From positions 1 through 64,000 of the forward strand of contig NZ_RWIJ01000001.1 of assembly GCF_019805165.1 (NCBI RefSeq): a DNA stretch of 64,000 bases, read 5' to 3'. The notes beneath the pieces are model-generated. The model did no database searches and was not told the DNA's origin. It was given only the letters and a program-made list of their open reading frames with translations. Below, one piece after another: positions 20,128-28,427 of this stretch; the first letter of the stretch is position 1; every line of letters starts with the position of its first letter. The DNA is from Azospirillum sp. 412522. GTDB lineage: Bacteria; Pseudomonadota; Alphaproteobacteria; Azospirillales; Azospirillaceae. A program made the translations under genes and the position numbers.

Positions 20128-21015
20128 ATGCCCCACTCCGCCCCCACCCCGCTGCTGCTCTGCGCCGACGACTACGGACTGGCGCCCGGAGTCAACGCCG
20201 CCATCCGCGACCTGATCGCCCGGGGACGGCTGACCGCGACCTCGGTCATGAGCCTCTGCCCGCACTGGCGCGGCGGTGCGGATGCGCTGCGCGCGCTGAA
20301 GGGCAAGGCCGACGTCGGGCTGCATTTCACCCTGACCGACCAGCCGCCGCTGGGGGCCATGCCAACGCTGGCACCCGACGGGCGGCTGCCGCCGCTGGGG
20401 CGGCTGATGGGCTGGGCCTATCGCGGGAAACTGAACGGACCGGCGGCACGGACCGAGATCCGCGACGAACTGTCGCGCCAGATCGCCGCCTTCACCGACG
20501 CCTGGGGCGGTCCGCCCGACTATATCGACGGCCACCAGCACATCCACCAGCTGCCCGGCGTGCGGGACGCGGTGACGGAGGCGCTGGCAACATTGCCCGG
20601 CGCCTATGTCCGCCTGTGCGGGGAGCCGGTGGCCGCCGTGCTGCGCCGGGGCGTGGCGGTGCCGAAGACCCTGCTGATCGGCGGGCTCGGCGGCGGGCTG
20701 AAGCGCAGGGTGCGGGACCGCGGCATCCCGTCCAACGATCGCTTCGCCGGGGTCTACGACTTCGCCGGCCGCCGTCCCTTCGCCGAACTGATGCCGCGCT
20801 TCCTGGACGGGATGGGCGACGGGATGGGCGGCGGCATCGGCGGCCGCGCCCTGGTGATGGTCCACCCCGGCCTGCCCGACGAGGAGCTGCGCCGCGCCGA
20901 CACGCTGGTCGAACCGCGGCGCGCCGAATACGACTATCTGCGCGGACCGGAGTTCGCCGCCCTGCTGGAGACTCGCAACATCCGCCTGACCCGCTTCGCC
21001 GGCTTCCCCCGGTAA
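20128..21015 (+). CDS. ChbG/HpnK-family (YdjC) carbohydrate deacetylase
   Basis: A 295-residue metal-dependent deacetylase. The family motifs are intact: CADDYGL (metal Asp pair) at 11-17, GLHFTLTD, DGHQHIHQLPGV with the metal histidines, and VMVHPG near the C-terminus followed by YDYLRGPEF. ChbG removes acetyl groups from chito-oligosaccharides; HpnK acts in hopanoid side-chain synthesis. No hopanoid (hpn) or chitin genes lie nearby, so the substrate stays open. It has no signal peptide and is cytoplasmic. A glycine-rich GDGMGGGIGG insert before the last motif is unusual and probably a loop. Confidence 0.88.
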   Translation: MPHSAPTPLLLCADDYGLAPGVNAAIRDLIARGRLTATSVMSLCPHWRGGADALRALKGKADVGLHFTLTDQPPLGAMPTLAPDGRLPPLGRLMGWAYRGKLNGPAARTEIRDELSRQIAAFTDAWGGPPDYIDGHQHIHQLPGVRDAVTEALATLPGAYVRLCGEPVAAVLRRGVAVPKTLLIGGLGGGLKRRVRDRGIPSNDRFAGVYDFAGRRPFAELMPRFLDGMGDGMGGGIGGRALVMVHPGLPDEELRRADTLVEPRRAEYDYLRGPEFAALLETRNIRLTRFAGFPR

Positions 21016-21026
21016 GGAAGAACGCC

Positions 21027-22661
21027 CTATTCGGCCTCGTCCGGCTGCCAAGCGCGGCGGCGCAGCTTGAAGCGCTGGACCTTGCCGGTCTCCGTCCGCG
21101 GCAGCGCGTCGAGGAACTCCACCGAGCGCGGGTATTTGTAGGGCGCGATGTGGTCCTTGACGAAGCTCTGCAGCTCCTCCGCCAGACGCTCGTCGGGACG
21201 GACGTCGTCGCGCAGCACGACGAAGGCCTTGGGGATGGTGCCGCGCACCGGGTCGGGGGCGGCGATCACCGCGCATTCCTGCACCGCCTCGTGGCTCAGC
21301 AGGATGTTCTCGACCTCCAGGCCGGAGATCTTGTAGCCGGCCGAGACGATCAGGTCGTCGGTGCGGGCGTGGTACCAGAAGAAGCCGTCCTCATCGACGT
21401 GGAAGGCGTCGCCGGTCAGGTTCCAGCCCTGCTGGACATAGCTTTCCTGCCGCGGGTCGTCGAGATAGAGGCAGCCGGTCGCCCCGCGCACCGCCAGCCG
21501 GCCGACCTGGCCGGGGGGCAGCCGGCGGAACTGGTCGTCGACCACCATCGCCTCGTAGCCCGGCACCGGCTTGCCGGTGGAGCCGGGCCGGACATCGCCC
21601 GGCACGGCATGCAGCACGGCGTTCAGCAGCTCGGTGGTGCCCAGGCTGTCGAGGATCTCCAACCCGGTGGCGTCGCGCCAGCCCGCGAAGGTCTGCTCGG
21701 GCAGCGGCTCGCCGGCCGAGACGCAGAGCCGCAGGGAGGACAGCCCCTTCGCCAGCGCCGGATCTTCGGCCATCCGGCCGATCATGCCGCGATAGACGGT
21801 CGGCACGGTGAACATCACCGTCGCCTTGTGGCGGGTGACGGCCTCCAGCAGCCGGTCGGCGGTGCCGCGCTCCAGCAGGATGACCGAGGCGCCGATGCGC
21901 AGCGGGAACAGCAGCAGCCCGCCCAGCCCATAGGCGAAGGCCAGCGTCGGCGAGCCGCAGAACACGTCGTCGGCCGTCGTCCCCAGCACCGAGCGCGGCG
22001 ACAGGTCGGAAATCGCCAGCAGATGGCGGTGCAGATGGGCCGCCGCCTTCGGCGTGCCGGTGGTGCCGGAGGTGAAGGCGATCAGCGCGACATCGTCCTG
22101 CGCCGTGTCGGCCGCCTCGAAGCCGGCCGGCTTGGTGGCGATGCGGTGTTCCAGCTCGCCGTCGCGGAAGCCGACGATGCGCAGCGACGGCAACGCCGCC
22201 TCTTCCAGATCGTCGAGGAAATGGGTGTCGCACAGCGCCATGTCGATGGCGGCGCGCTTCAGCACGTCGGCCAGTTCCGGCGCGCGCAGCAGCGGCATGG
22301 TCGGCACCAGGACGCCACCGGCCTTGATCACCGCCAGCCAGCAGGCGGCCAGCATCGGCGTGTTGGGGCCGCGCAGCAGGACGCGGTTGCCGGTGACCAG
22401 CCCGTAATCCTCGGTCAGGACGCGGGCGATGCGGTCGACCGTGTCGCGCATCCGGCCATAGCTCCACACCTCGCCGTCGCCGCCGATCAGGCAGGGGCGC
22501 CCGTCCCAGCCGCGCTCGCGCCAGCCGTCGATCAGGGCGGAGACCGCGTTGAGCCGCCGGGGGTATTGGAGTTCGGGGCGTTCGAGAATCAGGTCGGGGC
22601 GCTGGTCCGGTGCCGGCAGCCGGTCGCGGGTGAAACTGTCCAGATGCCCGGATGGCGTCAT
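21027..22661 (-). CDS. Benzoate-type acyl-CoA ligase (AMP-binding enzyme)
   Basis: A 544-residue ANL-superfamily ligase that adenylates a carboxylic acid and transfers it to CoA. The P-loop FTSGTTGTPK, the DSLGTTE motif (in the YGxTE position), the NLTGDAF/RTDDLIVSAGYKISGLEVE hinge and the C-terminal lysine motif GKVQRFKLR are all present. The overall pattern fits the benzoate / 2-aminobenzoate-CoA ligase group. The ATG at 22661 follows GGGGAGGC, a good ribosome site; a longer frame upstream lacks coding character. No ring-reduction or hydroxylase genes adjoin it, so its aromatic substrate is a guess. Confidence 0.88.
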   Translation of the reverse strand: MTPSGHLDSFTRDRLPAPDQRPDLILERPELQYPRRLNAVSALIDGWRERGWDGRPCLIGGDGEVWSYGRMRDTVDRIARVLTEDYGLVTGNRVLLRGPNTPMLAACWLAVIKAGGVLVPTMPLLRAPELADVLKRAAIDMALCDTHFLDDLEEAALPSLRIVGFRDGELEHRIATKPAGFEAADTAQDDVALIAFTSGTTGTPKAAAHLHRHLLAISDLSPRSVLGTTADDVFCGSPTLAFAYGLGGLLLFPLRIGASVILLERGTADRLLEAVTRHKATVMFTVPTVYRGMIGRMAEDPALAKGLSSLRLCVSAGEPLPEQTFAGWRDATGLEILDSLGTTELLNAVLHAVPGDVRPGSTGKPVPGYEAMVVDDQFRRLPPGQVGRLAVRGATGCLYLDDPRQESYVQQGWNLTGDAFHVDEDGFFWYHARTDDLIVSAGYKISGLEVENILLSHEAVQECAVIAAPDPVRGTIPKAFVVLRDDVRPDERLAEELQSFVKDHIAPYKYPRSVEFLDALPRTETGKVQRFKLRRRAWQPDEAE

Positions 22662-23016
22662 GCGCGCTGCTGCCTCCCCCCGCTGAAGAACGGGAGGAAC
22701 GGGGCCGACGTAATCGGTGGGCGGACCCGGCCGCCACACGCGCGGTTCAGACACGGCCATGCCGTCGGCCGGCGCGAATGCGCATCCCTTCATGGGCAAT
22801 GCTCCATCTCCCCCCGCAGAGGACGCATGAACACGCCTCCGTCTTGTCTTTTATGGTCCGACTATAGTGCCAGGGGACATAACTGAGCCATGCAACGAAC
22901 GAATGGTGGGTGCACCATCAATCGCTATTCCTGCCGGGACAAGTGCCTGAAAACGCCCGTTTTTCGTTGGTAAGACGCATGATTCGGAACGAAAGTACGG
23001 GTCGGCGTACCGATCT
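22662..23016. other. Intergenic region upstream of the CoA ligase
   Basis: 355 bp without a supportable gene. It holds a dyad ATGGTG-N4-CACCAT (22903-22918) that could be an operator for the CoA ligase, and AT-rich stretches around 22845-22885. A 19-codon frame at 22827 has no support beyond a weak ribosome site. Confidence 0.5.
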
Positions 23017-23550
23017 TCAGCCGTTCTGCAGGTAGAGGTCGATCTCGCCCTGCTCCATCACATGGGCGGTGCCGTGGATGATGCCGTTGGCGACCTGGAT
23101 GATGCGGTGGATCATCGCGACGGAGGTCTGGCAATCCATCCGCAGCTTGTCGGGGTCGCCGCTGTCGATGTCGCCGCCAATCCGCTCCAGCGTGTGGGCG
23201 ATCACCTGATGGGCCTGGGCGATGGTGTCCTCGAAGGGGCGGAGGAACTTGGACGGGACGTGGCCGTAGGCCTCGATCGCCAGCTCCTTGTCGGAGAAGC
23301 CGCTGTCGCGGAAATGCTCGGCATAGCTCTTGGGCTGCCAGATGCGGCATTCCTCCAGCATGTCCGGCATGTCCGGGATCATCTCGATCAGCATCACGAT
23401 TTCGTTGAAGTGATTGAGATAGTCGGTCGCCAGCAGGGTCTTCTCGGAAATGTTCGTGCCGCGCACACGCTCCCGCCACCGGGCGAAGTCCGCCAGCTCA
23501 TCCGGCGGAATGCCGTCCATCAGGGACCGATCCAACTCTTGGTCTTCCAT
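23017..23550 (-). CDS. Conserved hypothetical protein, 177 aa
   Basis: Not recognised. It is a soluble, acidic, mostly helical protein: MEDQELDRSLMDGIPPDEL at the start, a Met-rich stretch IVMLIEMIPDMPDMLEE in the middle, and AMIHRIIQVANGIIHGTAHVM near the end. There is no signal peptide or membrane segment. Third-position GC bias is strong. The ATG at 23550 was chosen; a TTG at 23556 precedes it by two codons. The gene stands alone between the CoA ligase and the long intergenic stretch before phyR. Confidence 0.65.
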   Translation of the reverse strand: MEDQELDRSLMDGIPPDELADFARWRERVRGTNISEKTLLATDYLNHFNEIVMLIEMIPDMPDMLEECRIWQPKSYAEHFRDSGFSDKELAIEAYGHVPSKFLRPFEDTIAQAHQVIAHTLERIGGDIDSGDPDKLRMDCQTSVAMIHRIIQVANGIIHGTAHVMEQGEIDLYLQNG

Positions 23551-24486
23551 GCACAAACCCGGACCCGATGCGGCAACCCACGCGATACCCCGGCCGGCAC
23601 CATCCCGCCGGCCTGTCCACGGGGATGGAACGGCTCCAGATGCCGCCCCTTCAACCGTGTGCCGATGTCCTTAACGTTGGATTAAACGCGTTGCAAGCAC
23701 CGGCTTGTGAAAGTCCCCGATTGACTGAATGAAACCGGCGATTCGGCCATTATCCTGACAGATAAAAATCCGCCGCCGGCGCCAGCCGCATGATGTCGCG
23801 GCGGCGCCCGGCGGCGATGAGGATAGGCGGTTCAGGGAGGAATCACACCATGCCAAGTCCAACACGGCCCCCCGCCAGTTGGTTCCCGAGGAGGCCGGTC
23901 GGTTTTGCTGCCCCGCAAGGCCGGAAAAGAAAAACGCGCCGGCCGTGGGGGGATGGCCGGCGCGTATCGAGGATCGGGAACACTCGCCTCGCCCTCGCAC
24001 GGCAATCGCCGGAGGGCAAAGACAGAGTAGGCTTGTAAGTCTTTCAGAACGGTTAACCATACACCTCCGGCATCCCTTATGCGGTGGAGGTCATAGGCAG
24101 CCTGCCCGGTTGCCGGTGCTCTGCGCTGCCATGTTTCATATTATTCATACTGAGTAATCCTTTGCAGGTATCTCGAATAAATCTTTCGGGTTCACTCCCG
24201 TTAGGCCGTGGGCTGCGCCATATGAACTCCACCGCTGCGGGCCGGGATGCGTCAGTCTGCAGATCGAGGCAGCGTCGATGGCATCGCGACCTCCGGCGGG
24301 ACCGCCCGCCCGGTTTGGAAGCCCGGAACTGCCTCCGGCGGATTTGCCGCCGGACGGGCAGACCGGGAAGAGGCGGCCCGGGAGGACTCGGGAGGGATTG
24401 AGTTGCACCGGCCGTACCCGGGTTTCCGGGACGGCCCATGGGTTGGACGCCAGGAACACGCGCCGCAGAAAGGCACGGGGAGAGAG
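23551..24486. other. Long intergenic region upstream of the PhyR-type gene
   Basis: 936 bp without a convincing protein gene. It contains a strong minus-strand terminator (23926-23964), a 62-codon plus-strand frame at 23850-24038 with a good GGGAGG site but low-complexity sequence that runs through that terminator, and a 23-codon minus-strand frame ending at 24077. No NepR-like or sigma-factor gene was found, and no GGAAC-N16/17-CGTT general-stress promoter was seen before phyR. Confidence 0.55.
23926..23964 (-). terminator. Strong minus-strand terminator without an obvious gene
   Basis: A 10-bp stem CGCGCCGGCC/GGCCGGCGCG (23935-23944 with 23955-23964) is followed on the minus strand by TTTTCTTTT. 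No protein gene on that strand ends nearby, so it probably ends a short RNA made from about 24060 downward. Confidence 0.7.
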
Positions 24487-25290
24487 ATGGAGCAGTACAC
24501 CGGTCACTTCATGCAGCACTTGCCCTACCTGCGCCGCTATGCCCGCGCACTGACCGGGACGAACGGCCGGGGGGACGCCTTGGTGACCCGCACCCTGGAA
24601 TGGTATCTGGAGGCGGACGAGGCGGAAACCGGCCGGGGCGGCGACCTGTCCCGCGGCATCTTCTATCGCCACCTGAACGAGTTGCAGGACGAGGAGGGCT
24701 CGCCTCCCGCGGTCGCGCCCTACCATCCGGTCGAATCGGCGCTGATGACGCTGGACGAGACCGACCGCCGGCTCTACCTCCTGGTCAATCTGGAGGATCT
24801 GCCGGTCGGCGACGCCGCCGCCGTCCTGGGCATCGCCCCGGAGGACGCGGTGGAGCGGCTGACCCACGCCCGCGAGCGCGTCCGCGCCCGGCTGACCGCC
24901 ACCATCCTGATCGTCGAGGACGATGCCATCATCGCCTACGATCTGGCGGAGACGGTGCGCGGCATGGGCCACATCGTCTGCGGCAACGCGGCGACGATGG
25001 ACGAGGCGCTGTCTCTGGCGGCCGAGCACCGGCCGACGCTGGCCCTGATGGACATCAGGCTGGCCGACGGCGACAACGGGCTTGAGGTGGCGCGCGAACT
25101 GCGGGCCCGCCGGTTCCTGCCGGTGATCTTCGTCACCGCCTTCCCGGACGATCTGGCGAAGCACGGGCTGGAGCATCTGGGTCCGGTGATCCCGAAGCCC
25201 TTCACCCGCGACCAGATCGAACAGGCGATCACCCGCGCGGTGTTCATGCCGCAGCCGGAGGATGCCCGCGAGACGGCGCAGCCCCACTGA
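24487..25290 (+). CDS. PhyR-type response regulator (sigma-like domain plus receiver)
   Basis: A 267-residue regulator with the PhyR layout. Residues 1-135 form a sigma-factor-like domain (region 2-like YLRRYARALTGTNGRGDALV; region 4-like LDETDRRLYLLVNLEDLPVG). Residues 138-255 form a receiver with acidic pair D145/D146, phosphoacceptor D189 (LMDIRLADG) and K237 (PKPF). In alphaproteobacteria phosphorylated PhyR sequesters the anti-sigma factor NepR and frees the general stress sigma factor EcfG. A GGGGAGAG ribosome site precedes the ATG at 24487. No nepR or ecfG lies in the window, so this may be a PhyR paralogue or the partners may be elsewhere. Confidence 0.9.
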   Translation: MEQYTGHFMQHLPYLRRYARALTGTNGRGDALVTRTLEWYLEADEAETGRGGDLSRGIFYRHLNELQDEEGSPPAVAPYHPVESALMTLDETDRRLYLLVNLEDLPVGDAAAVLGIAPEDAVERLTHARERVRARLTATILIVEDDAIIAYDLAETVRGMGHIVCGNAATMDEALSLAAEHRPTLALMDIRLADGDNGLEVARELRARRFLPVIFVTAFPDDLAKHGLEHLGPVIPKPFTRDQIEQAITRAVFMPQPEDARETAQPH

Positions 25291-25292
25291 GG

Positions 25293-25322
25293 GACGCGCC
25301 GCCCGGCGGCGGGCGGCGCGTC
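25293..25322. terminator. Strong shared hairpin between phyR-type gene and purU
   Basis: A perfect 13-bp stem GACGCGCCGCCCG/CGGGCGGCGCGTC with a GCGG loop lies between the two converging genes and overlaps the purU stop codon. It has no T-run on either side, so it may act as a transcription pause or an RNA 3'-end stabiliser rather than a classical terminator. Confidence 0.5.
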
Positions 25323-26187
25323 AGCGGAAGACCACCGTCTTGTTGCCGTTCAGCAGCACACGATGCTCCACGTGGTAGCGGACGGCACGGGCCAGAACGA
25401 TGTTCTCGATGTCACGCCCGATGGCCACCAGGTCGTCGGGCGTCATCGTGTGGTCGACGCGCTCGGCCTCCTGCTCGATGATCGGGCCTTCGTCGAGGTT
25501 GGAGGTGACGTAGTGCGCCGTGGCGCCGATCAGCTTCACGCCGCGGGCATGGGCCTGGTGGTAGGGCTTGGCGCCCTTGAAGCTGGGCAGGAAGCTGTGG
25601 TGGATGTTGATGACCCGTCCGGCCATCCGCTCGCACAGCGCGCCCGACAGCACCTGCATGTAGCGGGCGAGCACAACGAGGTCGACCTTCTCCTCCTCCA
25701 CGATCTCAAGCAGGCGGGCCTCCTGCTGCGCCTTGTTGTCGGAGCCGACCGGCAGATGGTGGAACGGGATGTTGTGCCAGGCCGCCAGCTGGTAGAAATC
25801 GCGGTGGTTGGAGACGATGGCCGGGATTTCGATCGGCAGGTAGCCGGTGCGGTAGCGGTACAGCAGGTCGTTCAGGCAGTGGCCGAACTTCGACACCATG
25901 ATCAGCACGCGCGGGCGGCGCCGGGCGTCGTGGATCTTCCAGGTCATGCCGAAGCGGTCCGCCACCTGGGCGGCGAAATCGGCCTCCAGCTGCGCCTTTC
26001 CCGCCCCGCCGGGGTTGCCGTTGAAGCTGACGCGCATGAAGAACAGGCCGGAGATGCGGTCGCCGAACTGCGCGCTGTCGATGATGTTGCAGCTCCGTTC
26101 CGCCAGGAAGCCTGACACGGCAAAGACGATGCCGACGGTGTCGGGGCAGGAAACGGTGAGGATATAGTCGGAGCCGGTCTCAGACAT
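25321..26187 (-). CDS. purU: Formyltetrahydrofolate deformylase PurU
   Basis: A 288-residue cytoplasmic enzyme that hydrolyses 10-formyltetrahydrofolate to formate and tetrahydrofolate, balancing one-carbon pools. The N-terminal ACT-type domain (YILTVSCPDTVGIVFAVSGF) is followed by a formyltransferase-fold domain with the catalytic region NIHHSFLPSFKGAKPY and HYVTSNLDEGPII. Length equals the family norm. The ATG at 26187 was chosen because the ACT domain begins immediately after it; the frame extends further but without similarity. Confidence 0.95.
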   Translation of the reverse strand: MSETGSDYILTVSCPDTVGIVFAVSGFLAERSCNIIDSAQFGDRISGLFFMRVSFNGNPGGAGKAQLEADFAAQVADRFGMTWKIHDARRRPRVLIMVSKFGHCLNDLLYRYRTGYLPIEIPAIVSNHRDFYQLAAWHNIPFHHLPVGSDNKAQQEARLLEIVEEEKVDLVVLARYMQVLSGALCERMAGRVINIHHSFLPSFKGAKPYHQAHARGVKLIGATAHYVTSNLDEGPIIEQEAERVDHTMTPDDLVAIGRDIENIVLARAVRYHVEHRVLLNGNKTVVFR

Positions 26188-26282
26188 CGCGCGTCCACCT
26201 TGGCGTACAGCAAGAAAAGGGGGCTGCTTCCCTAGCACGAACGCCGCGATGTTGCACCCGCTTCATGAGCGGATGCGCACAT

Positions 26283-26330
26283 GGCTGTACCCCGGGCTGC
26301 ACCCCGGGCTGCACCGATGGCTGTACCTTC
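26283..26330. repeat. Imperfect 12-bp tandem repeat, four copies
   Basis: Units GGCTGTACCCCG, GGCTGCACCCCG, GGCTGCACCGAT and GGCTGTACCTTC follow one another between the purU start and the next plus-strand gene. It lies in non-coding DNA about 110 bp upstream of the gene at 26443. Confidence 0.8.
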
Positions 26331-26442
26331 GGACGGGATTTCCCCCTGTTGAGGCCCGCTCCGGCCGCTCTGGCGTCGGATCGCCGTCGGTGCGACAATC
26401 GGCGACGGCCGTCACGGCCGGCGAAGCAGGGCGGGGGCATCC

Positions 26443-26829
26443 ATGGCATCCGGCGGCAAGATCATCGGCGAATATACCAAAGGCAAGGTCGACAAGCTGA
26501 TGACGGCGGACGCCGCCGACACCAGCCGCAGCCAGCGCATCCGCCATTTCCTGGAGAACATGGACGCGGCGATCCTGGAGGCCAACTGCGAGGTGATCGG
26601 GCGCGAGCTGCCCAACCTGAACCGCGAGTCCTTCCTGCGCATGGCGGTGCGGGTGGCGGAACTGCGCGCCGACTATATCCGCGCCGGCCTGAAGATGTCC
26701 GAATCCCGCCATCCGGATGCCACCGCCGTCACCGAGCTCGCCCGCCTGCGCGCCGCCTACGAAGGGATGCTGGCCGTCTACGAGGCCGCCGAACGGGTGA
26801 TCGAGCGGGGATACGCCAAGCTGGGGTAG
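26443..26829 (+). CDS. Conserved hypothetical protein, 128 aa
   Basis: Not recognised. A small soluble protein that is almost wholly helical: KGKVDKLMTADAADTSRSQR, then AILEANCEVIGRELPNLNRE, then long helices through the C-terminal AVYEAAERVIERGYAKLG. It has no signal peptide or membrane segment. The reading frame has strong G/C third-position bias and starts at an ATG after GCGGGGGC. It is divergent from purU across the 12-bp repeat region and followed by an inverted-repeat element. Confidence 0.65.
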   Translation: MASGGKIIGEYTKGKVDKLMTADAADTSRSQRIRHFLENMDAAILEANCEVIGRELPNLNRESFLRMAVRVAELRADYIRAGLKMSESRHPDATAVTELARLRAAYEGMLAVYEAAERVIERGYAKLG

Positions 26830-26864
26830 CCCCCCGCGCTGCATCCCTTGAGCGGCCTCCCCCG

Positions 26865-26954
26865 GCCGTCATCCCCGCGAAGGCGGAGAGCCATGGCCGT
26901 TCGCCGACAAGCCATCGAAACGGCTGGATTCCCGCTTTCGCGGGAATGACGGCC
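26865..26954. repeat. Dispersed inverted-repeat element, copy 1
   Basis: Arms of about 23 bp with few mismatches read GTCATCCCCGCGAAGGCGG on the left and the near reverse complement ending GGGAATGAC on the right, with about 40 bp between. The same arms occur at 30763-30842. It is non-coding, close downstream of the gene at 26443, and resembles the palindromic intergenic repeats common in GC-rich proteobacteria. Confidence 0.85.
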
Positions 26955-27022
26955 GAGAACGGTTCATGCCGTGATCCAACAGCGCAGATCGACCCGTCTT
27001 TCCGGCCACCGGCCGAATCCAC

Positions 27023-27062
27023 AAACAAAAACCCCCTTCCCCGCGGTCCTGCGGAGAAGGGG
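27023..27062 (-). terminator. Rho-independent terminator of the 55-codon gene
   Basis: Stem CCCCTTC-CCGC/GCGG-GAAGGGG with a minor bulge, followed on the minus strand by TTTTTGTTTG. It lies 85 bp after the stop codon of the small gene at 27148-27315. Confidence 0.75.
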
Positions 27063-27147
27063 CGCGACCGATCGCTCACACGATCCGGTCACAAATCCAG
27101 TGGCGACCTTCCATAGCGACGCCCGGCGGCCAAAGCGGTGGCCGAGG

Positions 27148-27315
27148 TCACACGTCGTTGAAATGCTCCAACTCACGACGCAGGCTGGTGGCCTCCTGCC
27201 GCAGGCCGACGATGCGGCGGGCGTCAGGACTCGGCTGCTGCTCCTCGCGTTCGAGCTTGTCCTCGATCTCGCGCTGCTCTTGCCGGATGATGTTGAACAA
27301 GGCTTTCCTCAACAT
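27148..27315 (-). CDS. Small charged coiled-coil protein, 55 aa
   Basis: A short gene easily missed by length filters. The product starts MLRKALFNIIRQEQREIEDK, continues LEREEQQPSPDARR and ends LRRELEHFNDV. It is highly charged and helical with heptad-like leucines, i.e. a probable short coiled-coil pair around a Pro-containing turn. A perfect GGGAGGTG ribosome site precedes the ATG at 27315. Its own terminator lies at 27023-27062 and a 16-bp perfect palindrome at 27335-27350 just upstream, so it appears to be an independent regulated unit. It resembles small DUF465/SlyX-like proteins in general character only; function unknown. Confidence 0.82.
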   Translation of the reverse strand: MLRKALFNIIRQEQREIEDKLEREEQQPSPDARRIVGLRQEATSLRRELEHFNDV

Positions 27316-27334
27316 CGACACCTCCCGAGCTGAT

Positions 27335-27350
27335 CGCTAAAATTTTAGCG
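27335..27350. promoter_or_regulatory. Perfect 16-bp palindrome, likely operator
   Basis: CGCTAAAATTTTAGCG is a perfect AT-rich palindrome in GC-rich DNA. It sits about 20 bp upstream of the start of the 55-codon gene, overlapping where its promoter or leader must be. The divergent amidase gene is about 220 bp away. Confidence 0.55.
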
Positions 27351-27572
27351 CTTTTTCAATCCGTCATCAAGCAACCAATCACGTTTGTCGAATCCTCGGC
27401 TTTTCAAGTCTGCTCCGATGACCGGATGCTCACAAATATTCAGAAACGGTAATCTGCCCGGTCTTGACAATACTTTTTCGTAGCCGCATTGGTTAATGAT
27501 TCAGGTTAGATGAACGGACGGCGCGGCTCGACGCCACAGCCTCCCAACCTTTGCAGCACGGTATTTTTAACG

Positions 27573-28427
27573 ATGGATCGACGACAGCTGCTTGGGCTCG
27601 GGCTGAGCAAGCTTTGGTTAACCGCCTTCGGCGCGGCCGGTCTGGCGCTGGCCGGACCGGCGGGTCCGGGCAGTGCCCTGGCGGCGGAACGGGTGGTGGA
27701 ACGCCGGCCGGGCCGCAAGCCGGCCGGCGGCACGCCGCCGCGGTCGCGGCTGGTGATGCTCGACCCCGGCCATGGCGGCAACGATCCCGGCGCCATCGGC
27801 ACCCGCGGCACCTTCGAGAAGGAGGTGACGCTGGACATCGCCCAGGACGTCGCCCGCATCCTGGCCGACCGCCATGGCGTCGCCGTGAAGCTGACGCGCC
27901 GCGATGACCGCTTCCTGGCGCTGGACGACCGGGTGGCGCTGACCCGCGACGCCGGAGCCGACCTGTTCGTGTCGATCCACGCCGACAGCGCCCCCAACAG
28001 CGACGCCCGCGGCCTGTCCGCCTACATTCTGTCGGAGAAGGCCTCGGACTCCTTCGCCTCCCGCCTCGCCCAGCAGGAGAACCGGGCCGACCGCTTCGGC
28101 AGGCCGGGATCGGTCGGCGGCGGCCGGATCGTCAAGGACATCCTGATGGACCTGACGGCGCGCCACACCCGCCATGCCTCGCTGGCCGCGCGCCAGATTC
28201 TGGTGGAGGGGGCGGGGAAGGAGCTGCGCCTGCTCGACAACCCGATGCGCGCCGCCAACTTCGCGGTGCTGAAGGCGCCGGACGTGCCGTCGGTGCTGGT
28301 GGAGACCGGTTTCCTGTCCAATCCCAGGGACGAGGAAATCCTGCGCGACGCGACCGCCCGGCGGGTGGTTTCCCGCGTGCTGGCCCGTGAAATCGCCGGC
28401 GTGCTCTCCAGCCCAGCTTTCGCCTGA
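27573..28427 (+). CDS. N-acetylmuramoyl-L-alanine amidase (Amidase_3, AmiC-like)
   Basis: A 284-residue exported zinc amidase that cleaves the peptide from MurNAc in peptidoglycan. The N-terminus MDRRQLLGLGLSKLW followed by a hydrophobic stretch is a Tat-like signal. The zinc ligands are H67 (DPGHGG), the Glu in FEKEVTLD near 84, and H136 (SIHAD); the catalytic Glu is in VETGFLSN near the C-terminus. It lacks an AMIN targeting domain, so it is a short form. The ATG at 27573 was chosen to place the signal peptide first. Downstream lies a BON lipoprotein; both act in the envelope, but a 208-bp gap separates them. Confidence 0.93.
   Translation: MDRRQLLGLGLSKLWLTAFGAAGLALAGPAGPGSALAAERVVERRPGRKPAGGTPPRSRLVMLDPGHGGNDPGAIGTRGTFEKEVTLDIAQDVARILADRHGVAVKLTRRDDRFLALDDRVALTRDAGADLFVSIHADSAPNSDARGLSAYILSEKASDSFASRLAQQENRADRFGRPGSVGGGRIVKDILMDLTARHTRHASLAARQILVEGAGKELRLLDNPMRAANFAVLKAPDVPSVLVETGFLSNPRDEEILRDATARRVVSRVLAREIAGVLSSPAFA

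Noticed and set aside
22827..22886. 19-codon frame at a GAGGA-like site
   Set aside because: Too short, no conservation evidence, no terminator.
23850..24038. 62-codon plus-strand frame with a good ribosome site
   Set aside because: Low-complexity Pro/Arg product, and the frame runs through a strong hairpin terminator of the other strand. Kept only as a note.
24252..24500. NepR candidate on the minus strand before phyR
   Set aside because: The frame is Ser/Pro/Arg-rich with no helical NepR pattern and overlaps the phyR start region.
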